DNA of 64,000 nucleotides from Chitinophagaceae bacterium DXS (GTDB taxonomy: Bacteria > Bacteroidota > Bacteroidia > Chitinophagales > Chitinophagaceae). How positions within the stretch are numbered: position 1 is the first letter of the stretch; every line of letters starts with the position of its first letter. Under the pieces are notes generated by a model. That model searched no databases. It was not told the origin of the DNA and saw only the letters and a list, made by a program, of their open reading frames with translations. Both the position numbers and the translations under genes were made by a program. Below are positions 47,306 through 56,727 of the stretch, piece after piece. The DNA lies in assembly GCA_030345135.1 (NCBI GenBank), contig CP128386.1, positions 651,129 to 715,128 on the forward strand. The letters are read 5' to 3'.

Positions 47306-48721
47306 ATGTGGAAAAAACTATCCAGGAATATTTCAGGGAACATTTTACAGCAAATAATTAACCTGCTTTCAGGAATCGCAATTTTTTATATTCTTTCAAG
47401 AAATATGGATAAGACCAGTTTTGGAGAGCTTAACTGGTGCCTGGCCTTTTTGTTAACCGGCTTTTCGGTTTTGTCGTTTGGATTGGATCAGCTTACCGTG
47501 AAAAAAATTGCAGCCGGCGAAGATTCTTTCCGGGTAATTCCTCTTTTTGTTTTTCACACGGTCAGCACCGGTTTATTATTCTGTCTTTCTATATTAGCTG
47601 CATGTATCCTGGCACCGGGAAATAACTGGCTGATCACATTGTTTCTGCTTGGTACGGGAAAACTGATGATCTATTTTTCTCTTCCCTTTAAGCAGGCGGC
47701 CGCAGGATTCGAAAAGTTTACCTTGCTTGCACGGATGTCTGTTGTTTCAAATATCATTAAGAGTGTTGCTTTAATTTATTTCAGTTCGGTGCACATGCTC
47801 TCAAATGACCTGATCATTGGCATTTTTATAGCAGGCGATTTTTTGGAATTCCTTGTGTCAATTTATCTGTTCCGGCAAGCTTTTAAACATGCCGGACGTA
47901 AATTCATTAACAGGCAAGGATACCTGTCGTTGCTAAAAGAAACACTTCCTCAGATCGGCGTAGTTGTGTGTACTGCCGTCATGTCGCGATTCGACTGGAT
48001 CTTTATAGGGTTGGTATTATCAGCATCTAAGCTTGCGGAATACAGTTTTGCTTATAAAGTATATGAAATATCCACGGTTCCACTGCTTGTAATCGCACCA
48101 TTGCTGGTGCCCCGTTTTGTGAAATTCTTTCAGAAACAAAATGATTTAACCAGCGTATATGCCATCGTAAAACTTGAAATGATCATTTGCTCGTTCGTAA
48201 TCCTGATGCTGAATATTTTATGGGCACCACTAACAGATGCCATTACCGTTAATAAATACGGCGCGGTAAATAGCTATACCATTTTCATACTTACCCTTTG
48301 TACGCCCCTGCTTTATGTAAACAATGTTTTGTGGGCTATTGCTTTTGCACAGGGAAAGCTTAAAAGTGTATTCAGGGTAATACTTATTACCTGCTGCGTG
48401 AATATTGTTGGGGATTGCATTTTAATTCCCTTGTTCGGGAATGAAGGTGCGTCAATTGCCTGTTTGCTGGCATTGATTGCGCAAACGGCTTTGTATCTAA
48501 AGCAGGATGTGCACTTTGTTTTTTCGAGAATAATCCAGTCATTGATTGGTTACCCCCTGTGTGCAATAGGTTGTATTTACGTGGCCGGCTATGCTGGTGA
48601 TTATGTTGTATATAAAGTGCTTGCTGGAGCGGGCCTTTACCTTGTCCTGGTTGTTGCCACAAACAGGTTTATAAAGAAAGACGTGCATTCAGGACTGCGA
48701 ATGCTGGTTCCGGATTTTTAA
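47306..48721 (+). CDS. Polysaccharide flippase (Wzx/MATE-like, MVF superfamily)
   Basis: This 471-residue protein has twelve to fourteen hydrophobic helices. The N-terminal SRNISGNILQQIINLLSGIAIFYILSRNMDKTSFGELNW is the polysaccharide-biosynthesis flippase signature. It would move lipid-linked oligosaccharide repeat units from the inner to the outer face of the inner membrane. It opens the + strand surface-polysaccharide operon; the next gene starts 66 bases later. Confidence 0.93.
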   Translation: MWKKLSRNISGNILQQIINLLSGIAIFYILSRNMDKTSFGELNWCLAFLLTGFSVLSFGLDQLTVKKIAAGEDSFRVIPLFVFHTVSTGLLFCLSILAACILAPGNNWLITLFLLGTGKLMIYFSLPFKQAAAGFEKFTLLARMSVVSNIIKSVALIYFSSVHMLSNDLIIGIFIAGDFLEFLVSIYLFRQAFKHAGRKFINRQGYLSLLKETLPQIGVVVCTAVMSRFDWIFIGLVLSASKLAEYSFAYKVYEISTVPLLVIAPLLVPRFVKFFQKQNDLTSVYAIVKLEMIICSFVILMLNILWAPLTDAITVNKYGAVNSYTIFILTLCTPLLYVNNVLWAIAFAQGKLKSVFRVILITCCVNIVGDCILIPLFGNEGASIACLLALIAQTALYLKQDVHFVFSRIIQSLIGYPLCAIGCIYVAGYAGDYVVYKVLAGAGLYLVLVVATNRFIKKDVHSGLRMLVPDF

Positions 48722-48786
48722 AGGCCCGCAAGCAACCTTTCAGCTATGTCAACGTATTCATTAATGAATAACATTCAGATAGTTGT

Positions 48787-50466
48787 ATGAACAACGCGAT
48801 TAAGGCGGCCTCCAGGAAATTTGTAAATTCCATAGACTGGAAATTATTGGTGTTCTTATTGCTTTTTCTGAATGTAAAGCTCATCGTCAAGCTGGCCGCC
48901 GTTATCCTCGCATATGTTTTCAGGCCGGGTTTTTCACTTGGGATAAAGAAAACAGATCGCGCAATTCCCCTCTTTTATTTTTTACTTATTGTAATAGCAT
49001 GTTTTAATTTTCTGCTGTTTAAAGATTTTACCAATCTGCATTATGATATTGTATTTATAACCGGCATTGGCTTCTGGCTCCTTTGTCTGCTTGCAGTTAA
49101 CCAGGTGCGCATTGCTGCCATGCAAAATCCCCCCGAAAAAACGCACAATACCTTGCTTGTCTTTTTTATTACCAATTGCGTTGCTTCTTTTATCCGGCTC
49201 GCAACTATCATTTTGGATGCCGGTGCATTAAACCCCTACCGTTACCAGGGCATGTATCAGAAGTATTTTATTGGAACAGGAGATTTGATCAGGGGCATTA
49301 CATTCGATACTTCAACAACCAACGCCGTGATCTGTGCTGCAGGTGTGGTTTATTTTCTGTGCAGAAAACAGGCGTTGATGACGCTGCTTTGCATGGCAAC
49401 ACTGTTACTAACTGGCAGTAATTTCACCAACCTGGCATTAATTGCTGTAATGATATACCTGTTTGCATTCCGGAGCGACCGGCTGCAAAAAAGCCTGATG
49501 GTTATTTGCTGTATGTTGCTGGTTGTTTTTATGGCGAAGATTTCGCCACAGAATGATACTTATGCAACCGGCATTATAAAAAAACTGTTTTCTAAAAATA
49601 ATTATCCGGGGCTATCAGCATCAAATACTTCAAAGCAAATAACCGCAGAACCTACGGATCCTGAAGCTGAGAAAAAAGCATTTGCCAAACATTATCTTGA
49701 TAGCATAAGCATGTTGTTGGCGAAGCTGGAAGCCAAATCGGCGCAATCACCCGATGAAGTTGCTGTTGGCGGAACAGTACCGGTGTTTTCGGAGAGACCT
49801 GAAATTCCGCAACCCAGTATTCATTCCCAACCTTTTCAACGGAAAAAAGATACACTGACCGAACAGCGGGTATTGATCAATTATATTCAGCATTCAGAAC
49901 CTGCAAACAACAAAGTGTCAGCGTTTCCTGAAAAGTATCCGGGTAAGCTGATCTCATTTATACAAACCGGTAATTACTTTAAACTACATCCGGGCAAAAT
50001 GCTTACAGGTAACGGGATGGGCAAATTTTCATCCAAACTTGCTTTCAGGGCGACGGCCTTAAATATCAGTGGTGGCTATCCGTCCCGCTTTTCTTATGTA
50101 AACAATGACTTCAGGGATAACCATCTTGCCACATTTCTCAATTTCTTCAGCAAAGATGCTGAAATGCATTCCGTCGTTAATACACCTAATTCCGTTTACA
50201 ATCAATTGATGGGCGAATATGGATTGATGGGTATCGCTGCTTTTGTTTTTGCATACATTTTCTATTGGATTGGCCGGTTTAAAAAAGGAGGTTTCGGATT
50301 TCCCTTGCTGTTGTTGCTGTGTGCAATATTTTTTGTTGATTATTGGTTTGAGCAACTCTCCATAGTTGTGTTATTTGAGTTGATGATGTTCCTCGATATA
50401 AAAGAAGAAAAGACCGCGCAACGCACTAAAGCTATGACATGGAAAGACCAGGTGTTACAGTACTGA
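48787..50466 (+). CDS. O-antigen polymerase/ligase-like membrane protein with long periplasmic loop
   Basis: This 559-residue protein has about ten membrane helices. A hydrophilic segment of roughly 200 residues (about 255-465) sits before the last helices; it contains Pro/Ser/Glu-rich sequence and then HPGKMLTGNGMGKFSSK and VVNTPNSVYNQLMGEYGLMGIAAFV. The GxGMGxFSS and NSxxxQLMGEYGLxG parts are typical of Wzy/ligase-type proteins. It probably polymerises repeat units in the periplasm. The loop is longer than usual. Its last 28 bases overlap the following glycosyltransferase gene, so translation is likely coupled. Confidence 0.82.
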   Translation: MNNAIKAASRKFVNSIDWKLLVFLLLFLNVKLIVKLAAVILAYVFRPGFSLGIKKTDRAIPLFYFLLIVIACFNFLLFKDFTNLHYDIVFITGIGFWLLCLLAVNQVRIAAMQNPPEKTHNTLLVFFITNCVASFIRLATIILDAGALNPYRYQGMYQKYFIGTGDLIRGITFDTSTTNAVICAAGVVYFLCRKQALMTLLCMATLLLTGSNFTNLALIAVMIYLFAFRSDRLQKSLMVICCMLLVVFMAKISPQNDTYATGIIKKLFSKNNYPGLSASNTSKQITAEPTDPEAEKKAFAKHYLDSISMLLAKLEAKSAQSPDEVAVGGTVPVFSERPEIPQPSIHSQPFQRKKDTLTEQRVLINYIQHSEPANNKVSAFPEKYPGKLISFIQTGNYFKLHPGKMLTGNGMGKFSSKLAFRATALNISGGYPSRFSYVNNDFRDNHLATFLNFFSKDAEMHSVVNTPNSVYNQLMGEYGLMGIAAFVFAYIFYWIGRFKKGGFGFPLLLLLCAIFFVDYWFEQLSIVVLFELMMFLDIKEEKTAQRTKAMTWKDQVLQY

Positions 50467-51386
50467 TGCCGGCTTATAATGCTGGTTGTTATATTGCTGA
50501 AGCAATAGAGTCCGTACTGTGCCAGACAATGAAGAATTTTGAATTGTTGATAATAAATGATGGCTCAACCGATAATACGGAAGAAGTGATCCGCTCCCTT
50601 GATGATAGTCGCATAACTGTAATATCACAGAAACATAAAGGCGTGGCCCAGGCCCTGAATGCCGGCTTGCACCACGCAAAAGGAGAATACATTGCGCGTT
50701 TTGATGCGGATGATATTTGCTTTCCTGAAAGATTGGAAAAACAGAAACATTTTCTTGACGTCAATCCGGACTACGTTATCACCGGCGGTGACGCGGTGTA
50801 TATTTCTGAAATGGGTGATTATCTATGCCATTACACATGTCCTTCCCATGATGATGAGCAGTTAAAGGCATCTTTATTAACAATATGTCCGTTTATTCAT
50901 TCAAGTGTGATGTACAGGAAAGCTGTAGTTATGCTATGTGGTGGCTATAACGAGCTGGCGCACAACATGGAGGATCATTTGCTTTGGGTGCAATTAAGCA
51001 GGAAAGGTAAGTTCTGCAATTTTGCTGAACCGTTGATCAAAGTTCGTTTTAATCCTGCTTCGGTAACAATAGATGAGCGATGGCGCGGCAAATACTTCAG
51101 ATCATTAAAGTACGATATCTTGAAAAAAGGCTTTATCACAGAGTCTGAAGGTTATGCTTTGTGGAACATTATACACAGGCAGGATAACCAAAAAATTAAA
51201 AAGGGTGCCTACTATGCACTGTGTGGCAAAAAGTATCTCATCAACAATCATCAGCCGAAAAATGCAAGGGTGTATATCAAAAAGGCTATAAAGATCTCGC
51301 CATTGCGGTTGGATAATTATGCATTGCTGGTAGCTAGCTTTTTTCCCCCTGCATTGATAAAATGGCTGCACCAAAAGATCAATTAA
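50439..51386 (+). CDS. Family 2 (GT-A) glycosyltransferase
   Basis: This 315-residue protein has the GT2 fold: VTVLMPAYNAGCYIAEAIESVL at the N-terminus, LIINDGSTDNTEEV, and the metal-binding DxD motif in YIARFDADDICFPERL. It would transfer an NDP-sugar to the lipid-linked chain at the inner membrane. It overlaps the polymerase gene by 28 bases and is followed after one base by the next glycosyltransferase. Confidence 0.95.
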   Translation: MERPGVTVLMPAYNAGCYIAEAIESVLCQTMKNFELLIINDGSTDNTEEVIRSLDDSRITVISQKHKGVAQALNAGLHHAKGEYIARFDADDICFPERLEKQKHFLDVNPDYVITGGDAVYISEMGDYLCHYTCPSHDDEQLKASLLTICPFIHSSVMYRKAVVMLCGGYNELAHNMEDHLLWVQLSRKGKFCNFAEPLIKVRFNPASVTIDERWRGKYFRSLKYDILKKGFITESEGYALWNIIHRQDNQKIKKGAYYALCGKKYLINNHQPKNARVYIKKAIKISPLRLDNYALLVASFFPPALIKWLHQKIN

Positions 51387-51387
51387 C

Positions 51388-52539
51388 ATGCATAACGACG
51401 CCATACATATGATGGAGATAAGCGTGGCATTAATTGGCCGGGCAACCTTGTACGAGGCACCTGGCGGAGATACTGTGCAGATAATGCAGACAGCAGATTT
51501 TCTTAACAGGATTGGTGTAAAAGCTGAAGTTAGACTTACCGATGAAAAAATAGATTACGAAGCCTATGATCTGCTGCACTTTTTTAACATTACAAGGCCG
51601 GCGGACATCTTGTTTCATATAAAGAAATCAAACAAAAGATTTGTTGTTTCAACTATTCATATTGATTATTCAGCGTATGATAAAACACATCGCCGGGGCT
51701 TGTCCGGTATGCTGCTTAAGTATTTGTCCCCCGATAGCTGCGAATACCTGAAAACCATTTTTCGCTGGATTAAAGGGAAAGACAAACTTATCAGCTATTC
51801 TTACTTATGGAAAGGGCAATCCGAAAGTATACAGGAAGTGCTTGCTAAGTCGTCTCTCATATTGCCGAATTCCGCATCTGAATATAGCAGGTTGAAGAAA
51901 GTTTATGGAGCATTGCCGGGCTATAGAATTATTAACAATGGAATTGATCCCGGGTTGTTTTCTTCTTCGGGTAATGATATGCGCAGCCCTGACCTGGTTA
52001 TTTGCGTAGCCAGAATTGAGGGAATAAAAAACCAGCTTAATCTGATTAAAGCACTGAACAATACCCGCTATAAATTATTGCTGATTGGATCTCCGGCGCC
52101 TAATCAATTCGCCTATTATACAAAATGTAAAAAATTAGCTGCGCAGAATATTCTATTTATTGATCATCTTCCACAGCAGGAATTACTGTATTATTATAAA
52201 CGGGCAAGCATTCACATCCTACCGAGTTTCTTTGAAACAACGGGGTTAAGTTCTCTGGAGGCGGCAGCAATGGGTTGCAAAATAGTTATTACGGATAAGG
52301 GTGATGCCGGAGATTATTTTGGGGACATGGCAGACTACTGTGATCCGCATTCGCCAGAAAGTATTTACGATGCAGTAGTACGTGCGGGCATAAGACAATA
52401 TGATGAAAGCTTGCAGCAGAAAATATTGGACTGCTATACATGGTACGAAGCAACTAAAAACACTAAACGTGCGTATAAAGAAGTAATACAATTATATGAA
52501 ACTACGCATCGGAATTTTGGGTACGCGTGGAATCCCTAA
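51388..52539 (+). CDS. Family 4 (GT-B) glycosyltransferase
   Basis: This 383-residue protein. The first ATG is at 51388 and ATG 51412 is also possible (MMEISVALIGRATLY). The N-terminal half is an acceptor-type Rossmann domain. The C-terminal half has VARIEGIKNQLNLIKAL, a donor-domain start, and ASIHILPSFFETTGLSSLEAAAMGCKIVITDKGDAGDYFG, the E-x7-E region of GT4. It retains the sugar configuration when transferring from an NDP-sugar. It overlaps the next gene by 44 bases. Confidence 0.94.
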   Translation: MHNDAIHMMEISVALIGRATLYEAPGGDTVQIMQTADFLNRIGVKAEVRLTDEKIDYEAYDLLHFFNITRPADILFHIKKSNKRFVVSTIHIDYSAYDKTHRRGLSGMLLKYLSPDSCEYLKTIFRWIKGKDKLISYSYLWKGQSESIQEVLAKSSLILPNSASEYSRLKKVYGALPGYRIINNGIDPGLFSSSGNDMRSPDLVICVARIEGIKNQLNLIKALNNTRYKLLLIGSPAPNQFAYYTKCKKLAAQNILFIDHLPQQELLYYYKRASIHILPSFFETTGLSSLEAAAMGCKIVITDKGDAGDYFGDMADYCDPHSPESIYDAVVRAGIRQYDESLQQKILDCYTWYEATKNTKRAYKEVIQLYETTHRNFGYAWNP

Positions 52540-53641
52540 TAATTATGGAGGTTTTGAGCAAATATCCGCCTACCTGGCGCAGGGTCTTGTGCAGCGCGGA
52601 CATGAAGTAACTGTGTACAACGGCCATAAACATCCGTATCAACTCACCACATGGAGAGGTATTAACATTGTGCATTGCCATAATCCCGAGCATTGGATGG
52701 GCATGTCGGGGCAGTTTGTTTACGATCTAAATTGTATTCTTGATGCGAGAAAACGGTCTTTTGACGCAATCCTGATAATGGGATATACGAGTAGCTCCGT
52801 CTGGGGAAAATTGTATCCGCGTGATTCTGTAATTATTTCAAACATGGATGGCCTTGAATGGATGCGCACCAAATACTCAAAGCCGGTGCAGCGGTTCTTG
52901 CAATTTGCAGAGAAGCTTGCAGTAAAATTCAGTGATAATTATATAGCAGATTCACTGGCGATTCAAAAATATTTAAGAGATAAATACGACATCTCGCCGG
53001 CATACATTCCATATGCGGCCGAGATTATGCCATTTACGGATGATCGTATTTGCAACGAATTCAGGCTTATTAAGCACAACTACATGTTGTTGATAGCCCG
53101 CATGGAACCAGAAAATAATATTGATACAATTCTGTCAGGTTTTACAAAAAGCAGTACATCACAACATATGGTGGTTGTAGGAGATACAGCCAACAAACAT
53201 GGCAGACATCTGGTAAATATATTCAGGAATGATAAGCGGATCTTATTTGCCGGGCCGGTATTTGATACACAAAAGCTTCATTCATTAAGAAGTTTTTCAA
53301 GTCTTTATTTTCACGGTCATAGTGTTGGGGGAACCAATCCGTCACTGCTTGAGGCGATGGCGAGCAAAGTATATGTTGTGGCGCATGATAACGCATTTAA
53401 CAGGCAAATACTGGAAAAGGATGCGAGCTATTTTAACACAGCGCTGGATATAAAGAAAATCATAGAAGAGGATATTCCCGCCGTTAAAAAGGAAACGGCC
53501 ATTGAGGATAACTTTAATAAGATCATACACAGGTATAACTGGGACAGGATAGTTGCAAAGTATGAACAATTCATTCTCTCATGTTGTAATTCCGCAACCG
53601 TTGAAGAACATATTTATCATCCGGGATACATTGGCAAATAA
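52496..53641 (+). CDS. DUF1972-type family 4 glycosyltransferase
   Basis: This 381-residue protein has an N-terminal DUF1972 domain (RIGILGTRGIPNNYGGFEQISAYLAQGL), characteristic of bacterial rhamnosyl- or related transferases for cell-surface glycans. The C-terminal GT4 donor domain has LLIARMEPENNIDTIL and GGTNPSLLEAMASKVYVVAHDNAFNRQIL. It starts within the end of the preceding glycosyltransferase gene, with a 44-base overlap. Its own end overlaps the following membrane protein gene. Confidence 0.94.
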   Translation: MKLRIGILGTRGIPNNYGGFEQISAYLAQGLVQRGHEVTVYNGHKHPYQLTTWRGINIVHCHNPEHWMGMSGQFVYDLNCILDARKRSFDAILIMGYTSSSVWGKLYPRDSVIISNMDGLEWMRTKYSKPVQRFLQFAEKLAVKFSDNYIADSLAIQKYLRDKYDISPAYIPYAAEIMPFTDDRICNEFRLIKHNYMLLIARMEPENNIDTILSGFTKSSTSQHMVVVGDTANKHGRHLVNIFRNDKRILFAGPVFDTQKLHSLRSFSSLYFHGHSVGGTNPSLLEAMASKVYVVAHDNAFNRQILEKDASYFNTALDIKKIIEEDIPAVKKETAIEDNFNKIIHRYNWDRIVAKYEQFILSCCNSATVEEHIYHPGYIGK

Positions 53642-54890
53642 GATCAGTTACTATCATCTGTTACTGTTTCTTGTAAGCCTGCCGTTCGACAGATTTTATT
53701 CCGAACTGGTGCTGATCAGCTTCAGCATGCATACACTGCTGCACCTGAGACGCCTTCGTTTTCCTTTTCTTCCTGTACGGAAGTTATTACTTGTTCTCTC
53801 ACTGTTTTTGATAACGCTGTTTACTGTGCTGTACACTTCAGAAAACGAAGAAGGGCTCAGTAAAGCCGGCCGTCAACTGGCGCTGATAATTTTTCCTGTG
53901 ATGTTCGTGTGCACAAAACTGGATCTCAATAAGTATAAACATCAGCTTTTCCTGGCTTTTTCCCTCACGATAACGCTTACTGTTATATACTTGTACTATG
54001 ACGCGTTGCACACGATTGTTTATAATAAACTGCTTGTCGCAACCTTGTTCACTCCGGCATTTATCAATCAGAATTTCACTGCGCCAATTGAACTACATGC
54101 CACATATATGGCGATGTATGTTTGTTTTTCTCTCTTATTTATGATCTATTGCGCTTTACATTCAGCAATCCGGGTCCGTAAGGTACTGTATTTATCAGCC
54201 GCTGTGCTTTTAACCGGTGCACTTGTTCAGCTTGGATCAAGATCAGTGTTGGTCGCCGCAATCATAGGGGCTAATTGCATTCTGCCGATCACCATAAGTT
54301 CAGTTAAGCGAAAGATCATTTACCTGTCTGCAACCATCACAGGTTCTGCAATTGTAGTTATCGGAATTACAACGGCGCCGGTATTAAAAAGCCGGTATAT
54401 TTCAGGTTTCAGACAGGATATTACGGCAAATATTGCCATCCCAACAATACCGGAACCCCGTATGGCGAGATGGGAATCGGCACTCCATGTAATCAATCAA
54501 CACCCTTTGTTGGGTTATGGAGCTGGTGCGGAAATTCCTGTTTTAAAACAGCAATATTTTAAGGATGGTTTATACATTTCTTACTACAATGAGTTGAATG
54601 CCCACAATCAATATTTAAGTATGGCAGTAACATCGGGCTATGTTGGGTTGGCTGTGTTTATGCTTATACTGTTGGAATGTTTCAGGCTGGCGCTGAAAAA
54701 CAGGGATGTAATGTTTTTAAGTTTTCTGGTAATTATAGCAGTAGCTTCTTTTTCGGAAAATATTCTCGATTTAAATAAAGGGATTTTTTTTATCGCGTTT
54801 TTTCTGTCGTTCTTCCTGCTGTCTGATTTCAGCGACAATTTTAAGGTCGTCAATGAACTGCCAGGCAGGGCAACCTTTGAACGCGCCTGA
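53562..54890 (+). CDS. O-antigen ligase (WaaL/Wzy_C-family) membrane protein
   Basis: About 442 residues from ATG 53562; a TTG at 53631 would remove most of the 80-base overlap with the previous gene, so the start is uncertain. Ten or more helices are present. The family motif WESALHVINQHPLLGYGAGAE followed by ELNAHNQYLSMAVTSGYVGLAVFM is the Wzy_C/O-antigen ligase signature with its essential His. It would attach or polymerise the finished glycan in the periplasm. It is the second polymerase/ligase-type protein in this locus. Confidence 0.9.
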   Translation: MNNSFSHVVIPQPLKNIFIIRDTLANKISYYHLLLFLVSLPFDRFYSELVLISFSMHTLLHLRRLRFPFLPVRKLLLVLSLFLITLFTVLYTSENEEGLSKAGRQLALIIFPVMFVCTKLDLNKYKHQLFLAFSLTITLTVIYLYYDALHTIVYNKLLVATLFTPAFINQNFTAPIELHATYMAMYVCFSLLFMIYCALHSAIRVRKVLYLSAAVLLTGALVQLGSRSVLVAAIIGANCILPITISSVKRKIIYLSATITGSAIVVIGITTAPVLKSRYISGFRQDITANIAIPTIPEPRMARWESALHVINQHPLLGYGAGAEIPVLKQQYFKDGLYISYYNELNAHNQYLSMAVTSGYVGLAVFMLILLECFRLALKNRDVMFLSFLVIIAVASFSENILDLNKGIFFIAFFLSFFLLSDFSDNFKVVNELPGRATFERA

Positions 54891-54945
54891 TCGTTTATAT
54901 TAAAGAAATAAATGTTTGATCCTGTAACGTTTTTTTTACTTCAAT

Positions 54946-55884
54946 TTGTTATTCGTGCGCGATTTAGAAAAGGACATACTGGCAACGCTTACGTACTTTG
55001 ATAACTTCAGGTATCCGCTTACGCAGAAGGAAATTTATTCATTCCTGCAGGAGCGTTGTACAAGGGACGTTGTTGGTGCCAGCCTGCAGAAGATGGTTTG
55101 CAACAACACCGTTTACCGCATGCAGGACTATTACAGTCTGAATAATGATATTGATTACGTAGTAAGACGAAAAAAAGGATACGAGCAGGCCTTGAAATTA
55201 ATTTCGAAAGGAGAGAAGATCGCTTCTTTTATCAGTCATTTTCCATTTGTACGTGGCATCGCAATATCCGGCTCGTTATCGAAATATTTTGCTGATGAAA
55301 ATGCTGATATAGATTTCTTTATCATTACTTCCACCAACAGGGTTTGGATTGCGCGTTCATTTACCCATTTGCTAAAGAAGTTAAGTTTTCTCTTTGGAAA
55401 ACAGCACTTGTTGTGTATGAACTATTACATTGACGAAAGCAAGCCAGAAATTATTGAGAAGAATATTTTTACGGCGACGGAAGTTGTTACGCTGATTCCT
55501 GTTAAAGGCGTTAGTGCTTTTGATAACTTTTTTGAAGCCAACAACTGGACTGCTGAATACCTGCCCAACTTTTTTATGCCGCTCAGGCGCAATGCTGAAA
55601 TGAGCACAAATGTTGTGAAACGGTTGGTAGAACTGCTGTTAAAAGGTAAAGCCGGCAATGCACTAGATACATGGTTGATGCACATGACAGATCATAGATG
55701 GCAAAGAAAAAAAATGGCAAAAAAAATGAACGGGCATGGAAATATTATGAGCATGGCGGTACATAAACATTGCTCCAAGCCCGATCCATCCATCTTTCAG
55801 CGCCAACTTCTTGAAACTTATGAAAAAAAGCTCTCGGAGATTTTAAAGATAAATGAACAAGTTTCCCTGTCTGCCGTTAAATAA
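54946..55884 (+). CDS. Nucleotidyltransferase-fold protein with N-terminal winged-helix-like region
   Basis: About 312 residues. The start is TTG 54946 or GTG 54955; no ATG is usable. The N-terminal 85 residues look helix-turn-helix-like (ILATLTYFDNFRYPLTQKEIYSFLQ). At about 100-130 lies GIAISGSLSKYFADENADIDFFIIT, the GS-x-S ... DxD motif of the polymerase-beta nucleotidyltransferase superfamily. The rest (140-310) is of unknown type. It may add a nucleotide to a small molecule or sugar. Its stop overlaps the following GT2 gene by 32 bases, so it belongs to the operon. Confidence 0.78.
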   Translation: MLFVRDLEKDILATLTYFDNFRYPLTQKEIYSFLQERCTRDVVGASLQKMVCNNTVYRMQDYYSLNNDIDYVVRRKKGYEQALKLISKGEKIASFISHFPFVRGIAISGSLSKYFADENADIDFFIITSTNRVWIARSFTHLLKKLSFLFGKQHLLCMNYYIDESKPEIIEKNIFTATEVVTLIPVKGVSAFDNFFEANNWTAEYLPNFFMPLRRNAEMSTNVVKRLVELLLKGKAGNALDTWLMHMTDHRWQRKKMAKKMNGHGNIMSMAVHKHCSKPDPSIFQRQLLETYEKKLSEILKINEQVSLSAVK

Positions 55885-56701
55885 TAAAAGGACCCCGGGC
55901 ATGTTAGATATTTCCATAGTGATCATTGCCAAAAATGAAGCAAGCGATATTGCCGAATGTATAAAAAGTGCGAGGACAATCAGCAATGATATTGTTGTAA
56001 CAGATACCGGGAGCATAGATTGCACCACGCGCATTGCAAAAGAATGCGGTGCACATGTTGTTAATGCTACCTGGATTAACTATGGTGTGGCAAGAAATGT
56101 TGGGGCTGCAATGGCAAAACATGACTGGATAATTGCCCTGGATGCTGACGAACGCATTACGCCAGACCTGGCGGAAGCTATAAGAAGAATCGATTGTGAT
56201 GATCCTGATCTTGCTTTTGGATTTGAGCGTAAAAATTATTTCAGAAAAAAGCGAATACGTTTTGGTGATTGGGGTCATGATATCGTTTACAGGTTGTACA
56301 ATCGTACCTGTAGCAAGTGGCAAAATGTTCCCGTTCATGAAATTTTACAAGGAGATAACTTAGTAAAAAGGAAAATTCAGGGCCGTTTGCTTCACTATAC
56401 AGTAGCAAGTATGCATGAATACACCAATAAGATTGCCCGATATGCTTTTTTAAGTGCAGGCAAATACATGGAGCAAAAACGCAGACCTAATTTTTTCAAA
56501 AAAATTTTTTCCGCTCCGGTGAACTTTATGGCTTGTTACTTTCTCCGGCTTGGTTTTCTTGATGGTAAAGAGGGGTTTATTATTGCTGTGTATACGGCAT
56601 GGTATAGCTATCTTAAATACCATTATTTTTCTGAGATGTACAAAAAAACTCATGATCTTAACCTGGGAAGAGCGCTGTCAAAATCAATAGTGAGTAGATG
56701 A
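55853..56701 (+). CDS. Family 2 glycosyltransferase (WaaE/KdtX-like)
   Basis: This 282-residue protein. The first ATG is at 55853 and ATG 55901 (MLDISIVIIAKNEA) is also good. It has DIVVTDTGSIDCTTRIA and IALDADERITPDLAEAI with the metal-binding DxD, and FGDWGHDIVYRLYNR plus VPVHE in the acceptor half, as in lipopolysaccharide core beta-glucosyltransferases. It ends the + strand operon 26 bases before the convergent methyltransferase. Confidence 0.93.
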   Translation: MNKFPCLPLNNKRTPGMLDISIVIIAKNEASDIAECIKSARTISNDIVVTDTGSIDCTTRIAKECGAHVVNATWINYGVARNVGAAMAKHDWIIALDADERITPDLAEAIRRIDCDDPDLAFGFERKNYFRKKRIRFGDWGHDIVYRLYNRTCSKWQNVPVHEILQGDNLVKRKIQGRLLHYTVASMHEYTNKIARYAFLSAGKYMEQKRRPNFFKKIFSAPVNFMACYFLRLGFLDGKEGFIIAVYTAWYSYLKYHYFSEMYKKTHDLNLGRALSKSIVSR

Positions 56702-56727
56702 CAGGAGTGTAAGTTCAGGTGAATTAA

